A model generated the notes under the pieces. That model saw only the letters and a program-made list of their open reading frames with translations. It made no database searches and was not told the origin of the DNA. Position numbers and translations under genes: made by a program. Positions 51,331-61,929 of a stretch of 64,000 nucleotides of DNA are shown in pieces (within the stretch, counting starts at the first letter, position 1; every line of letters starts with the position of its first letter). This DNA is from Neocallimastix lanati (nom. inval.) (Eukaryota; Neocallimastigomycota; Neocallimastigomycetes; Neocallimastigales; Neocallimastigaceae), in assembly GCA_016946835.1 (NCBI GenBank), contig JACVTC010000029.1:752501-816500 (forward strand), in the 5' to 3' direction.

Positions 51331-51760
51331 TGAAATAAATAATAGTAATTTATGTCATTAAAACTAGGGGTTAAAAATAAATAAAACTTAAATTAAATTA
51401 ATATAGAATAAAAGCAATCAAATACATTTATAGTTATAGACAAAGTAATTTCAATATTCACAACAATATATATATACAAAACAAAATTTGTTACTATTAA
51501 TAGTACCCAATGAATTTAAATGGTTTATATTTTTTATTTTTATATACGAATCAAAGGACATATATAATATAAACAAAATTTATTTTTAATATAAATATAT
51601 ATAATTTTAATTTATAATTAATAAAATAATAAAAATAATATATATAAAATAGAATATCCTAAAACACAAAATTCTCTTCTGATATTAAATAATTTAAAAC
51701 AATATTAAAAATTAAATATAAGATATATTAATATTACTTCAATTATTAATAAAGAATAAA

Positions 51761-54700
51761 ATGACACCAAGAAGAATTAATCAAGTAATCAACGTGGAAG
51801 CTACTGACAATCCAAGGAAGATAGTGAATTTCAATTACTCTGAGAATTTCAATAGAGTAATTGAATTAACAACTGAAAATTATCCGAGATGGAAAGGAAA
51901 CATCCTTTATTTATTGACCATAAATGATCTAGTACTTTACGCCACTAAAGAAAAAATTAAGAAATTAAGAAAGAAAGACATCAAAGAGGACATATTAAAC
52001 TACACGGAAGACCAATTTGACAACACATTAGTATATGCTAAAAATACTAATGAAAATGACATTAACAACGATATTACAGCAAAGTGGATGATACTTAACA
52101 CCTTAGGAGAAAAGACTCAAGAAATAGTAAAGGGAAATGGAAAAACAGCTCATCAAGTTTGGAAACTCTTAGAGAAATCATTTACTAAATCAAAGGAATC
52201 TAGAAAGTTAGAACTAAAGAAAAAACTAAACGAGTTAAAGTTCGAAGAAGAACAAGATATAAATATATTTATGGCAGATCTTCAAAACACTATTGAAGAA
52301 TTAGAAAAAATAGATGAAGATCTAAGCACCAGCACAAAAGTCGGTATTTTGAATAGGGCGCTACCGGAAAACCTTCGATTCATCAATGTATTTCAATACA
52401 ACAGTGATTGGGAAAAATGTACCGATTATGTAAAAAATGTAATACCACAAATCTTGTTATCCAATCCAACAGAATCAAATTACATTAAAGAAAACAATAA
52501 TAAAAACATTTTTTCAGCTGAGAGTACATACAAAAAGAATCAAGAAAAATCAAAACGATACATCAAGAATATCAATAAAAATACAAAACGACCAAATATA
52601 AAATGCAACTACTGTGGTAAAAGAGGGCATTTCTTTTACAATTGCTTTAAAAGAAAAAGAAACCAATTAAGAAGACGAAGCAATACAAATTTTAAAAGAA
52701 AAAACAATTATAATAAATCAAATATAAAAAACAAAAAGGTTATAGATAACATTCAAAGAAACAACTATAACGATATATATGCAGAGTGTTTTTCTCAAGA
52801 TTACAACACAAATGAATCAAATACTATAGACTTAATAGATAATAAAAATAAATCAACAAAGTCTATTAATAAAGAATTAATCTGTTGGACCTTAGATTCA
52901 GGAGCTTCAATCAACATCACCAACAGACTAGATAAACTCACAAATATTAAATATTGCAATGAAAAAATATTTTTTGCAAATAATCAATCGATTATCATTA
53001 ATAAAGTAGGCACCTTCATAGGATACATTAATGAATACGAATTTACAATCGAAGATGTTTATTACTCACCATTAATCAATAAAAATTTAATATCAATTGG
53101 AAACTTAATTAAACAAAATTATAAAATTTTATTTAACACCAATCACAACAAATCATATGTCACGATCTATGACAAATACCAAAACAAAATCGCCAATATT
53201 ATTTCAAATGCAAATAACACATTCAACATTTGGTTATCAACCCAACGTATATTTCTACACGACAATAATACCAGAAACACAAATGATGAAATCAACTATA
53301 TTAACATGAAGATTCCTGATAAATTAAATTTATGGCACAGAAGGTTTAGTCACTTCGATATAAAATCAATTAAAAACAAATTACTTAAGACAGATATCAA
53401 ATTAAAATGTCCTCTATGTGCTCAATCCAAGATTAAAAACAAACCTTATTCAAAAAATATCAATACAACTAAGCATATCTTTGAACTACTACACTTGGAC
53501 TTGGTAGGTCCATTACCTGAATCCATTCACGGAAACAAATATTTTTTTACTATTTTAGACGATTACTCTAGATACGGATGGGTTCTTTTTCTAAAAGGTA
53601 AAGATTACACATTTCCCGCTTTTTATAAATGGTTCAATAACGTAAAAAATTTGTACAATACTAGAATAAAATATTTACGGTCTGATAATGGTACGGAATT
53701 CCGCAATAATAACTTCAAGGACTTCTGTCAATCTTACGGAATCATTCAACAATTTACTGTTCCACACAATCCTCAGCAAAATGGAAGAGCTGAGCGATTC
53801 AATGGAACTCTAATCTCATCTGCCAAAGTAATGCTTAACGATGCTAAGCTGAGTAAACACTTTTGGGAAGACGCCGTTCACACCTCTAATTATATACATA
53901 ATCGACTACCACATCGTGGAATCAACAACATCATCCCATATGAACGGCTAAACAAATCAAAAGTAGATTATTCAAATATAAGAGTATTTGGATGTAAAGT
54001 CTATTACTACATCCCAAAATCCTTTAGAACAAAATTTCAAAATAATGCTTCTCCTGGTATTTTTCTTGGTTATTCAGATAACCCCAGAGCTTATAAAATT
54101 TTAGACACATCTAACAATAAAATAATACTCTCACGTAGTGTTGAATTTTTTGAATCCAATCCTGGAGATTTTTATACGACTAATTGCTGTACTGACCATC
54201 AAAATTTTATTCCCAATTATGAAATTTGGGGGAATAGTAGTTCTTATTACTACAATAACTCTTACACAAAAAATCCTATTAACGCAAAACCAGCATCAAT
54301 ATTTATTCCAGAAAACAGCATAAACAAAAACACAGTTCATTTCAATAAACAAGGAAAAGACCAAAACACTAATAACACTTCTACTCTAAATACAACTAAT
54401 AGCACAAATCAACCCAAAGTTACCAGCACTATCAAAAATAACAACATCAATAATAATCAAAATAACACTATTAATACTACTCAAAGCAATGATAATAACA
54501 TCAACACTAATCAAACAAAAAACAACAACAATCATTTAAATACGAACATTCATTCTGAAACAAACGATATGAATATCAACAGTATTATAAGCAACCAAAA
54601 CAATAAAGTTAAAGGAAACCAAACACCTAACAATAATAATACTTTTATATGTAACAATCAAGTATTAAATAAAAATTTAAGAGAACCTTTAGACTATGAC

Positions 54701-56224
54701 GATATATACAACCTCGAAGATCAAGAAGAATGGTTTAACTCTGCTGAAAATGAATTTGGCAACTTGAGAGACCTAAAAGTTTATGAACAAGTAAATAAAG
54801 ATGAAATCCCAGAAGAAGCTAATATTATCAAATCCAGACTAATATTCAAATACAAAAGAAATTCTAAAGGGGACATAGTCAAAAGAAAAACAAGACTTGT
54901 AGCAAAAGGGTTCACACAGCAACATGGAATAGACTATAAAGATACATTTGCACCCACCTTAAAACTAGATTCGATAAGAATATTTACACATATAGCTGCA
55001 AGAAATAATTTCCAAATAGAACAAATAGATGTTAATGCTGCTTATTTAAACGCTCATCTAAAGGAAGAAATATACATGGAGCCTCCAAAAGGACATCCCG
55101 ATCACAAGAAATACATCTGGAAACTCAAGAAAGCCATATATGGTTTAAAGCAAAGCGGAATGGAATGGAACAATGAATTAAATGGGCATCTACTAAACAT
55201 TGGCTTCAAAAGATTGACTTGTGAACCATGTATATACTTTACAACAGATAAACATAACAAGATTACATGCCTCATAGCTGTTTATGTGGACGATATACTA
55301 CTTGCAGGTAACAAAGCAAAAGTAGATCAAATCAAAAATATGATAAAAAATAAATTCAAAATAAAAGAAATCGGTGAAGTCAATTTCATAATAGGAATAA
55401 AATTTGTAAAGCATAAAAACGGTTATTTCTTAAATCAAGAAAGATATATAAACGATATAATTATCAAATATGGATTGTCAAGTGCTACTCCTATTCGTAA
55501 TATAACACCAATTGAAAATGAAGAATTGAGAAAAACGAAAATGAATGAAACTACTTATAGAAGCGCTGTTGGAAGCTTATTATACTTAGGTATCTGTACT
55601 AGACCCGATATATTATATGCAGTATCCAAAGCGGCACAAAAATCAAAAGAACCTAACTTGGAAGATTGGGAAAATTTAAAACGAATATTAAAATATTTAA
55701 AGGGAACAATAAAATATGGTATTAACATATCAAGAAACTCAAATGTCAAAGCTTTCGTAGATGCAGACTACGCTGGGGACACAAAAACAAGAAGATCGAC
55801 TACAGGATTTGTAATTACAATAGGAGATTCACCTACTAGTTGGTGTTCAAAACTACAGCATTGTGTATCGACTTCCACAGCTGAGGCCGAATATTATAGT
55901 CTTAGCGAATGTAGCAAACATTGCATGTGGTACATAAACTTATTGAAGGAATTAAAATACAACATCAGTGGTATTGAAGTCAACATAGACAATAAAGCTG
56001 CAATCTATAATGCAAAAAACCAATCGATTAATCCAAGAACAAAGCATATGGACATAAGATTGCACTATGTAAGAGAATTAGTAAAGAGCAATAAAATAAT
56101 ATTGAAATATGTAAAATCTCAAAACAATTTAGCAGATGGCTTTACGAAATATCTAAACGGATCTTCCATGGATAAATTTAGAAATTCATTATTAACACAG
56201 CCAATGGACTTAAAAATTTATTAA
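51761..56224 (+). CDS. Ty1/copia Gag-Pol polyprotein
   Basis: A single 1487-residue frame. Gag has the YPRWKGNILYLL capsid start and a CCHC knuckle (C-NYC-GKRGHFFYNC, about residue 281). The protease motif WTLDSGAS is at about 376. The integrase zinc region has LWHRRFSH and CPLC (about 523-550). Its catalytic acids lie in HLDLVGP (about 583), RSDNGTEF (about 641) and NGRAERFNG (about 678), and the IFLGY motif follows. An Asn-rich spacer lies at about 860-960. The reverse transcriptase has KTRLVAKGFTQ, DVNAAYLNA and YVDDILLAG (about 1175). RNase H has DADYAGD, STAEAEYYSL and the final Asp in DNKAA. The integrase-before-RT order is the copia order. All catalytic residues are present, so it may be active. 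ATG 51761 follows an AT-rich leader of about 970 bases. Confidence 0.97.
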   Translation: MTPRRINQVINVEATDNPRKIVNFNYSENFNRVIELTTENYPRWKGNILYLLTINDLVLYATKEKIKKLRKKDIKEDILNYTEDQFDNTLVYAKNTNENDINNDITAKWMILNTLGEKTQEIVKGNGKTAHQVWKLLEKSFTKSKESRKLELKKKLNELKFEEEQDINIFMADLQNTIEELEKIDEDLSTSTKVGILNRALPENLRFINVFQYNSDWEKCTDYVKNVIPQILLSNPTESNYIKENNNKNIFSAESTYKKNQEKSKRYIKNINKNTKRPNIKCNYCGKRGHFFYNCFKRKRNQLRRRSNTNFKRKNNYNKSNIKNKKVIDNIQRNNYNDIYAECFSQDYNTNESNTIDLIDNKNKSTKSINKELICWTLDSGASINITNRLDKLTNIKYCNEKIFFANNQSIIINKVGTFIGYINEYEFTIEDVYYSPLINKNLISIGNLIKQNYKILFNTNHNKSYVTIYDKYQNKIANIISNANNTFNIWLSTQRIFLHDNNTRNTNDEINYINMKIPDKLNLWHRRFSHFDIKSIKNKLLKTDIKLKCPLCAQSKIKNKPYSKNINTTKHIFELLHLDLVGPLPESIHGNKYFFTILDDYSRYGWVLFLKGKDYTFPAFYKWFNNVKNLYNTRIKYLRSDNGTEFRNNNFKDFCQSYGIIQQFTVPHNPQQNGRAERFNGTLISSAKVMLNDAKLSKHFWEDAVHTSNYIHNRLPHRGINNIIPYERLNKSKVDYSNIRVFGCKVYYYIPKSFRTKFQNNASPGIFLGYSDNPRAYKILDTSNNKIILSRSVEFFESNPGDFYTTNCCTDHQNFIPNYEIWGNSSSYYYNNSYTKNPINAKPASIFIPENSINKNTVHFNKQGKDQNTNNTSTLNTTNSTNQPKVTSTIKNNNINNNQNNTINTTQSNDNNINTNQTKNNNNHLNTNIHSETNDMNINSIISNQNNKVKGNQTPNNNNTFICNNQVLNKNLREPLDYDDIYNLEDQEEWFNSAENEFGNLRDLKVYEQVNKDEIPEEANIIKSRLIFKYKRNSKGDIVKRKTRLVAKGFTQQHGIDYKDTFAPTLKLDSIRIFTHIAARNNFQIEQIDVNAAYLNAHLKEEIYMEPPKGHPDHKKYIWKLKKAIYGLKQSGMEWNNELNGHLLNIGFKRLTCEPCIYFTTDKHNKITCLIAVYVDDILLAGNKAKVDQIKNMIKNKFKIKEIGEVNFIIGIKFVKHKNGYFLNQERYINDIIIKYGLSSATPIRNITPIENEELRKTKMNETTYRSAVGSLLYLGICTRPDILYAVSKAAQKSKEPNLEDWENLKRILKYLKGTIKYGINISRNSNVKAFVDADYAGDTKTRRSTTGFVITIGDSPTSWCSKLQHCVSTSTAEAEYYSLSECSKHCMWYINLLKELKYNISGIEVNIDNKAAIYNAKNQSINPRTKHMDIRLHYVRELVKSNKIILKYVKSQNNLADGFTKYLNGSSMDKFRNSLLTQPMDLKIY

Positions 56225-56286
56225 CTTAAGTTTTTTAAAATAAAAAAAAAATAATCAATTATAACCTTAAAAAATAGGTTATAATT

Positions 56287-56295
56287 GTGGGGGAA
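56287..56295 (+). other. Polypurine tract of the complete copia element
   Basis: GTGGGGGAA lies directly against the 3' LTR, where plus-strand DNA synthesis would be primed. It is the only G run in the region. Confidence 0.85.
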
Positions 56296-56565
56296 TGTTA
56301 GAGACGAAATCGTTACATACATTTATTTATATTATTAATTTATATCAACCAATAATTAATCTTTAATTAAATTAAATAATGTTAACTAAGATATAAAATA
56401 TGAAATAAATTTAATGTAAAAATATCTCTTAGAAAAAATATATATATCCTCATAATAAAAATTATTAATAAACATTTTATAATATTACTCATAACATAAA
56501 ATACTTTGTTATATTGTTTTTATTAATACAGTGTTTGTCTTAGATTTATAAATTTGTTTTTCACA
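56296..56565 (+). repeat. 3' LTR of the complete copia element
   Basis: Same 270 bases as the 5' LTR with no difference noticed. It is followed by GTTTA, the right copy of the target duplication. Confidence 0.95.
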
Positions 56566-56689
56566 GTTTATTTCAAAGTTAAAATCTATAAGGACTCTTA
56601 TTTTTTATTTTTTAATATCATTAGTGCTAATATTCTATCAGGATGATGTGATTACCTTACTGAAGGCACTGATCGCAATGTACTTTGCT

Positions 56690-56970
56690 TAAATATTTTA
56701 GTTAATGATGATTCAACAATTAGTTTGATTTAATCTGTTTATTATAAATATTGTTTAAATAAGTCTTGTATTGATTATCCTAAAAATAATAATAATCCTC
56801 CACCAATTAAATATTCAAACAAATTATTTTGTAATGACAAAGGATTTCTCCTCATCCACAAATTAATTTTTGTTCCTGAATCTATAAGATTTAGAGTTTT
56901 AAATATTGAGAATTTCCATGAAATTCTTAAAGTTAATATAGAAAGATTTTACTATAACAATTAAAATAAA
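56690..56970 (+). pseudogene. Ty3/gypsy integrase zinc-binding fragment, plus strand
   Basis: Interrupted frames read YSNKLFCNDKGFLLIHKLIF, VPESIRFRVLNIENFHEI and VNIERFYYN. This is the pattern of the H2C2 zinc-binding domain that opens gypsy integrases (a substrate-strand phrase, VPE-x-x-R, H-E, then a Tyr near the end). The last zinc ligands are lost and stops are present. A possible continuation reads LYLLYGFPQGFGYKT near 57070-57120. Confidence 0.5.
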
Positions 56971-57379
56971 ATATTTAAAAAATAGATTTACGTGTGAGTC
57001 GGACTGAGTATTTCGACCTATCTATAAATATAATTCTAATCATTATATCAAGATCTCCTTTTATAAAATTTTGTATTTGTTATATGGATTTCCTCAAGGA
57101 TTTGGATACAAGACGAATCTTAAATAGAATTTTTAAAGTAATAAAATAAACTGAACTAAATTAGTAATATATAAAATTAATCTTTATTCAATGAACTATT
57201 CATGAAAAAATTTTCAAATAGATGTGTATAATAAAATATAAATTTAAAGTATATAAATAGAACCTAGGATACATTTTTTTATAAAATATCAAACGATATT
57301 AATAAAAGATATTAAGAATAATTATTTATTTATTTTCATTGACTTTTTAATAAATCTAGAACAATTAAGATTGCTTTCG

Positions 57380-57690
57380 TATTCTCAGTACGCATCGGAT
57401 AATGGATAGTCATTCCATTTTACATCAAGTATTTCATCTACTTTCTTCTTCTTCATTTATAATTCTTGGTGATATTGAATCTTGTTTTCTTCTAAAATTA
57501 TCTTCATAATAGGATTCAAGTTCTCATACATCAATAATAGAATGTATTATCAAATTGATTGGAAATTCTAACTGATATGACACTAGTGAGTCTTTTAATA
57601 ATCTTAAAGGTCCGAGTTTTCTGGGAGTAAAATGTTCTAACATACTTTATCACCAGGCTTGAAATTTGGTGCTTCAGATCGATATTTATT
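57380..57690 (-). pseudogene. Ty3/gypsy integrase C-terminus and chromodomain fragment, minus strand
   Basis: On the minus strand frames read APNFKPGDKV, then an E-x-F-x-P-R-KLGP-like stretch, ISNQFDNTFYY, and finally EILDVKWNDYPLSDAYWEY in broken form. GDKV..KLGP is the integrase C-terminal module and the last phrase is a chromodomain, which tethers chromoviral gypsy elements to chromatin marks. Stops and shifts interrupt it. Confidence 0.55.
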
Positions 57691-58139
57691 AGAATATATT
57701 TCTTGTTTGATGCTTGATTCCTTTAAAATAAATTTATTTCAGTTGTTTTGCTATTGCTGAAAAATCTTTAATTATTTCATCCACTTTTGTCATATATAAA
57801 GTGCTAGGAATTACAGATGGTTATCTTGATTATAACTATAGTTGACAAAAAATGGTGAATATTTAATTGATTCTTAAACTTCATTATTATTACTAGATTT
57901 TACTATAAATAAATATATTGACTAATAGGAAGCACAAAAATAGGAATAACATCTTAAATTTTTTCAAGAGACAATATATTCATTATATTAACCAATTAAA
58001 ATTTACCTACTTTTTATATAAATATGTAAATTAAGGTTTTTAAGATTAATTATAATTTTACCTAAAAAAAATAAAGTTTTATAAAACAAATTATATTGTG
58101 ATGAACGAACGTAATTTATTATAAAATGCGTGTTTGACA

Positions 58140-58154
58140 GATTAAGAGTCTCAA
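58140..58154 (+). other. Primer-binding site of the decayed copia element
   Basis: GATTAAGAGTCTCAA directly after the LTR end TTGACA, identical to the first 15 bases of the site at 50793. The D-arm complementary part is no longer evident. Confidence 0.75.
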
Positions 58155-58289
58155 TTTTCACCTAATTAAGATTATCATTAAAAGTTAAATATTAATCACA
58201 TATAATAATTTTTTTTTTTTTTTACATGTAAATTCTAACACATTCAAACTCACAAAAGATGGCATTAATTTAATTCCTAAAACAGTTTG

Positions 58290-61200
58290 TTTCAATGGAT
58301 ATTAGACACCGGTGCTTCAATGTACATCACTTGATCTATAGACCTATTGACTAATATTAAGAAATTCAATGAAAATATTATTCTTCCTAACAACAAAACA
58401 ATAACATCTACTTTTTTAAGACGAATTCATTTGAATTCTAAATGACACAAAATTTATGCTTAAAAATATATATTTCTCAAGCAATGTTATTATAAATAAA
58501 ATATCTGTTTCAAAGCTCACCTAACAATCCTATAAAGTTATATTCTTTAATCTCAACAACCAATCCTATTCTATCTTCTACAATGAATCTGGAAAAAGAA
58601 TTACTAATATATGTGTAAATAATCAAAATATATTCACAATATGATTTACAAACCACAAAATCAATTTTAATAAATCATACGATAAAAAAATATTTTTGAT
58701 GCATTTATCAAATTTAAATAAAATTGATAAAATCAACTTTTGAAATAGACGCTTTGGTCACTAAAACATTTATACATTTATATAATAAAAGATAAATTAT
58801 AGAAGATTTATATATAAACAAAATACCACATACATTCAAACTTCGAATTAAAAAATTTATGGTATAAAGTTTCTTACAAGAGAGCTAAATCACCTCTTGA
58901 ATTATTCCATATGGATCTTGTTGGTCCGGTAAAAGAATAAATTCATATAAACAAATATTTCCTAACAATTCTTGGGGACTTCTTCAAACTCCATTAGGTG
59001 ATATTCATGTAAATAAAAGTGATGCTTTTGAAAAATTTTCTCTGTTAAATCTATTGAAAATATATTCAAGAAAAGTATTACTTTGTAATGATAAAGGTAA
59101 GGAATGTGATAATTATAAATTCAAACATTTCTATAAAGGAATATAATCCAACAATTCACGATACCTTGCAATTAATATAATAGTGAATATTTAATAACAA
59201 ATTATAAGAATTATTATTGACAGAAAAGATATAAATTTCATTATTTAATTATTATTAGATACCCTAATATGTTTCTACACATAAATGGTTTTATATTACG
59301 ATCCACAATAAAATGGCTGTTCCGAACGATTAAATTTCATTCATATAAGTTCTGCCAAATAATATCTAAATGACTCAAAACTCAATAAAGAATTTTGTAA
59401 ATACGTAATTAATACCGCTAATTGTATATATAACCGAATTCCCATTCTAGAATAAATTGCATGAATTCTTTTTTAAAACAAAAGTAGATTTTTCACATTT
59501 TAAAGTATTTGGATGTAGAGTTTTCTTTTTTGTCCCCAAATCTTTACAATACAAATTTGACAATAATGTACTTCCTGGCATTTTTCTAGGATATTATTCC
59601 CTTAATAATTCCTACATTATTCTAGATATTTCCAATAATAACATTATTCACTCTCACTTAGTTGAAATTTTTGAAGACAACCCCGGAAACTCCGAACTCT
59701 CTTTTCCCATCCCAAATAAATATTCAATTTTTATTCCAAATTCAGAAATCAGGAGGAGTGATGTCTATGCATTTAACAAATCGAATAAACCAATAAATAT
59801 TCTGCTCAATTATCAAAATCTCCACTCTCAATATAGTAACGGTAACAATATCTGTAATAATTACATTAATAAATATACTAAAAATGACACTATCAATAAT
59901 AAAAACACCGAACTTAATATCATTGCAAATATTGATAGTAACTAAAATAAAAACGAATTAATTCAAATTTCCAGTTTCAAAATAAGTAATAAAAATAACT
60001 ATAACGATACTAATTATAACAAATTTAATAACAAAGAGCTAAAAGAACCAAAGGACTTTGATAACATTTTTTATCTTCCAAAGAAGAATATATAAATGCA
60101 ATAAATAAAGTACTTTATAACATAAAAATATTAAATGTATTCGAAATAGCTCAATTAATACCTAATGATATGAACATTGTCTCCTGTAAATGAGTACTTA
60201 AATGCAAAAGAAATTCAAAAGGAAATATTATTAAAAGAAAGACTGGGATAGTAGCAAGGAGATTTAACCAAAGGTAATTGACTACAATTCATCTTTTCAT
60301 CAATTTTAAAATTAAACTCATTACTTATAATTATTGTAATTACAGTTCAGAGAAACTATAAAGTAATGCAGATTCTTATAAATACCGCATATCTAAATGC
60401 TGAATTAAAGGAAGATATCTATATTGAAGCTCCAAAAATACATTTTATATATAATCAAGGATATTTTAAAATAAACAAAGTACTATATGGTTGAAGCGGG
60501 CAGGCCGTAAGTGGATCATAACCTTAAATAATACTCTCATAAAAATGAACTTCAGAAGATTAGTTAGTGAACATTGCAACTATACCAAAGAAAACAACTT
60601 AAAGGAAATCCTATCTGTGTTAGTGGTATATGTTGATGATATATTACTTGCAGAAAAATATCATAACGGATTTTTTTACATCAAAAATAATACATTAAAG
60701 ACATAATGGCAAAATTCAAACTAATCATTTGTACACTTGTCAGGAATTTAAAACCTGTAGAAAATTCTACCTTACGAAAAAGGTGCCTTAATGAATCATT
60801 ATGTACAAATGCAATAGGTAATTTGACCTACCTTGTAATTTATGCAAGACCAGATATATATGTTCACAGTTCGTAGAACAGCGAGAAGGAATAAATATCT
60901 TTGGAAGATTGGGTAAATGTTGAAAGAATGCTTAAATACCTGAAATATAAAATGGATTAAAGAATCAAGTTCACAAAACAGAAATATTTAAAAATATTTG
61001 TGGATGCTGATTATGAAGAGGATATGAATTCATGGAGATCTACTTCAGGATTTTTAATAATAATTGGTAGTACACCTACTAACAGGTATTCAAAACTTCA
61101 GAAATGTGTGTCACTGCTGAATCTGAATATTATAGTGTAAGCAATTGCGCCAAATACGGTTTGTGTTATATCAATATTTTAAATGAATATAACAATCAAC

Positions 61201-61446
61201 CGTGTAACCATCAATATCGATAATAAGGAAGCGATTTACAATTGTCATAATCAATCTATAATCCCTACATCGAAACATATAGATATTAAGTATCACCACG
61301 TGAGAGATCTCGTAAAGAAAAATAGAATAAAACTGAAATATATTAAGTCAAAAGAAAATCTTGGTAATGAATTCGCAAAGTATTTAAACAATTCATTGAT
61401 GGATAAATTTAGAAATTCATTACTCCAAGAAACGAAACATTATTGA
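58290..61446 (+). pseudogene. Copia Pol remnant lacking Gag
   Basis: The first recognisable part is the protease (WILDTGASMYIT, near 58297), only about 150 bases after the primer-binding site, so the whole gag has been deleted. Next come LFHMDLVGPVKE (integrase, near 58900), an open stretch 59457-59945 with FKVFGCRVFFFVPKSL and LPGIFLGYYSL, then reverse transcriptase pieces (KRNSKGNIIKRKTGIVA, VLVVYVDDILLAE near 60640), RNase H (VDADYEEDMNSWRSTSGFL) and the end (IDNKEAIYNCHNQS to LMDKFRNSLL). The pieces match the complete element in order but are full of stops and shifts. Confidence 0.88.
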
Positions 61447-61732
61447 ATCAAATCCAATATATCAATTCACAGATTACTGAATTTGAGGTTGAGTACCAAG
61501 AGATAATATATTAATATATTTATTATATTTACCAGTTACAATTTATCTACATATATTATAAATGTGTAAATTAAGATGTAAGGATGGATTTTAATTTTAC
61601 TTGACAAAAATAAAATTTCAAAAACAAGTTATATCAATATCAACAAATTTAACTAATTATAAAATAGGTGTTTAATAAATTTTGTTCATTAACGGAGTTT
61701 ATCCTTTCCATTTAATCGTTGGATTGATGATG

Positions 61733-61739
<7 letters not shown>

Positions 61740-61769
<30 letters not shown>
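61740..61769. repeat. Poly-A tract next to the decayed copia element
   Basis: An unbroken run of about 40 A (including flanks) just right of the 3' LTR. It lies at the boundary with the gypsy remnant to the right. Confidence 0.8.
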
Positions 61770-61773
<4 letters not shown>

Positions 61774-61929
61774 ATATTGAATCGAAAAGACTTACAAAGA
61801 AGTGACAAACATTTAGAGATAAACTGAGTGTCTCTAAAGGAAAAAATTTCAGAAAGTAATACATGAAAACAAAAAATATTGTTCATGAAAGAATAAGCAT
61901 TAGAAGCAAAAAGAACTTTGGGAAAATAA

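Larger units (their letters stand above)
50523..56565 (+). mobile_element. Complete Ty1/copia LTR retrotransposon
   Basis: Two 270-bp LTRs (50523-50792 and 56296-56565), each starting TGTTAGAG and ending TTTTTCACA, flank one open polyprotein. GTTTA occurs immediately before the left LTR and after the right LTR, as a 5-bp target duplication. The LTRs look identical throughout when read side by side. A primer-binding site follows the left LTR and a purine tract (GTGGGGGAA) precedes the right one. All parts needed for movement appear present. Confidence 0.96.
57966..61678 (+). mobile_element. Decayed Ty1/copia element, second copy
   Basis: Diverged LTRs at about 57966-58139 and 61497-61678 share AAGAGA(C/T)AATATATT, ATGTAAATTAAG and TATAAAAT(G/A)(C/G)G(T/G)TGTTT blocks in order. 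The left one is followed by GATTAAGAGTCTCAA, the same primer-binding site as the complete element. Between them lies a copia pol with many stops. It is clearly older than the complete copy and belongs to a related lineage. Confidence 0.85.
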
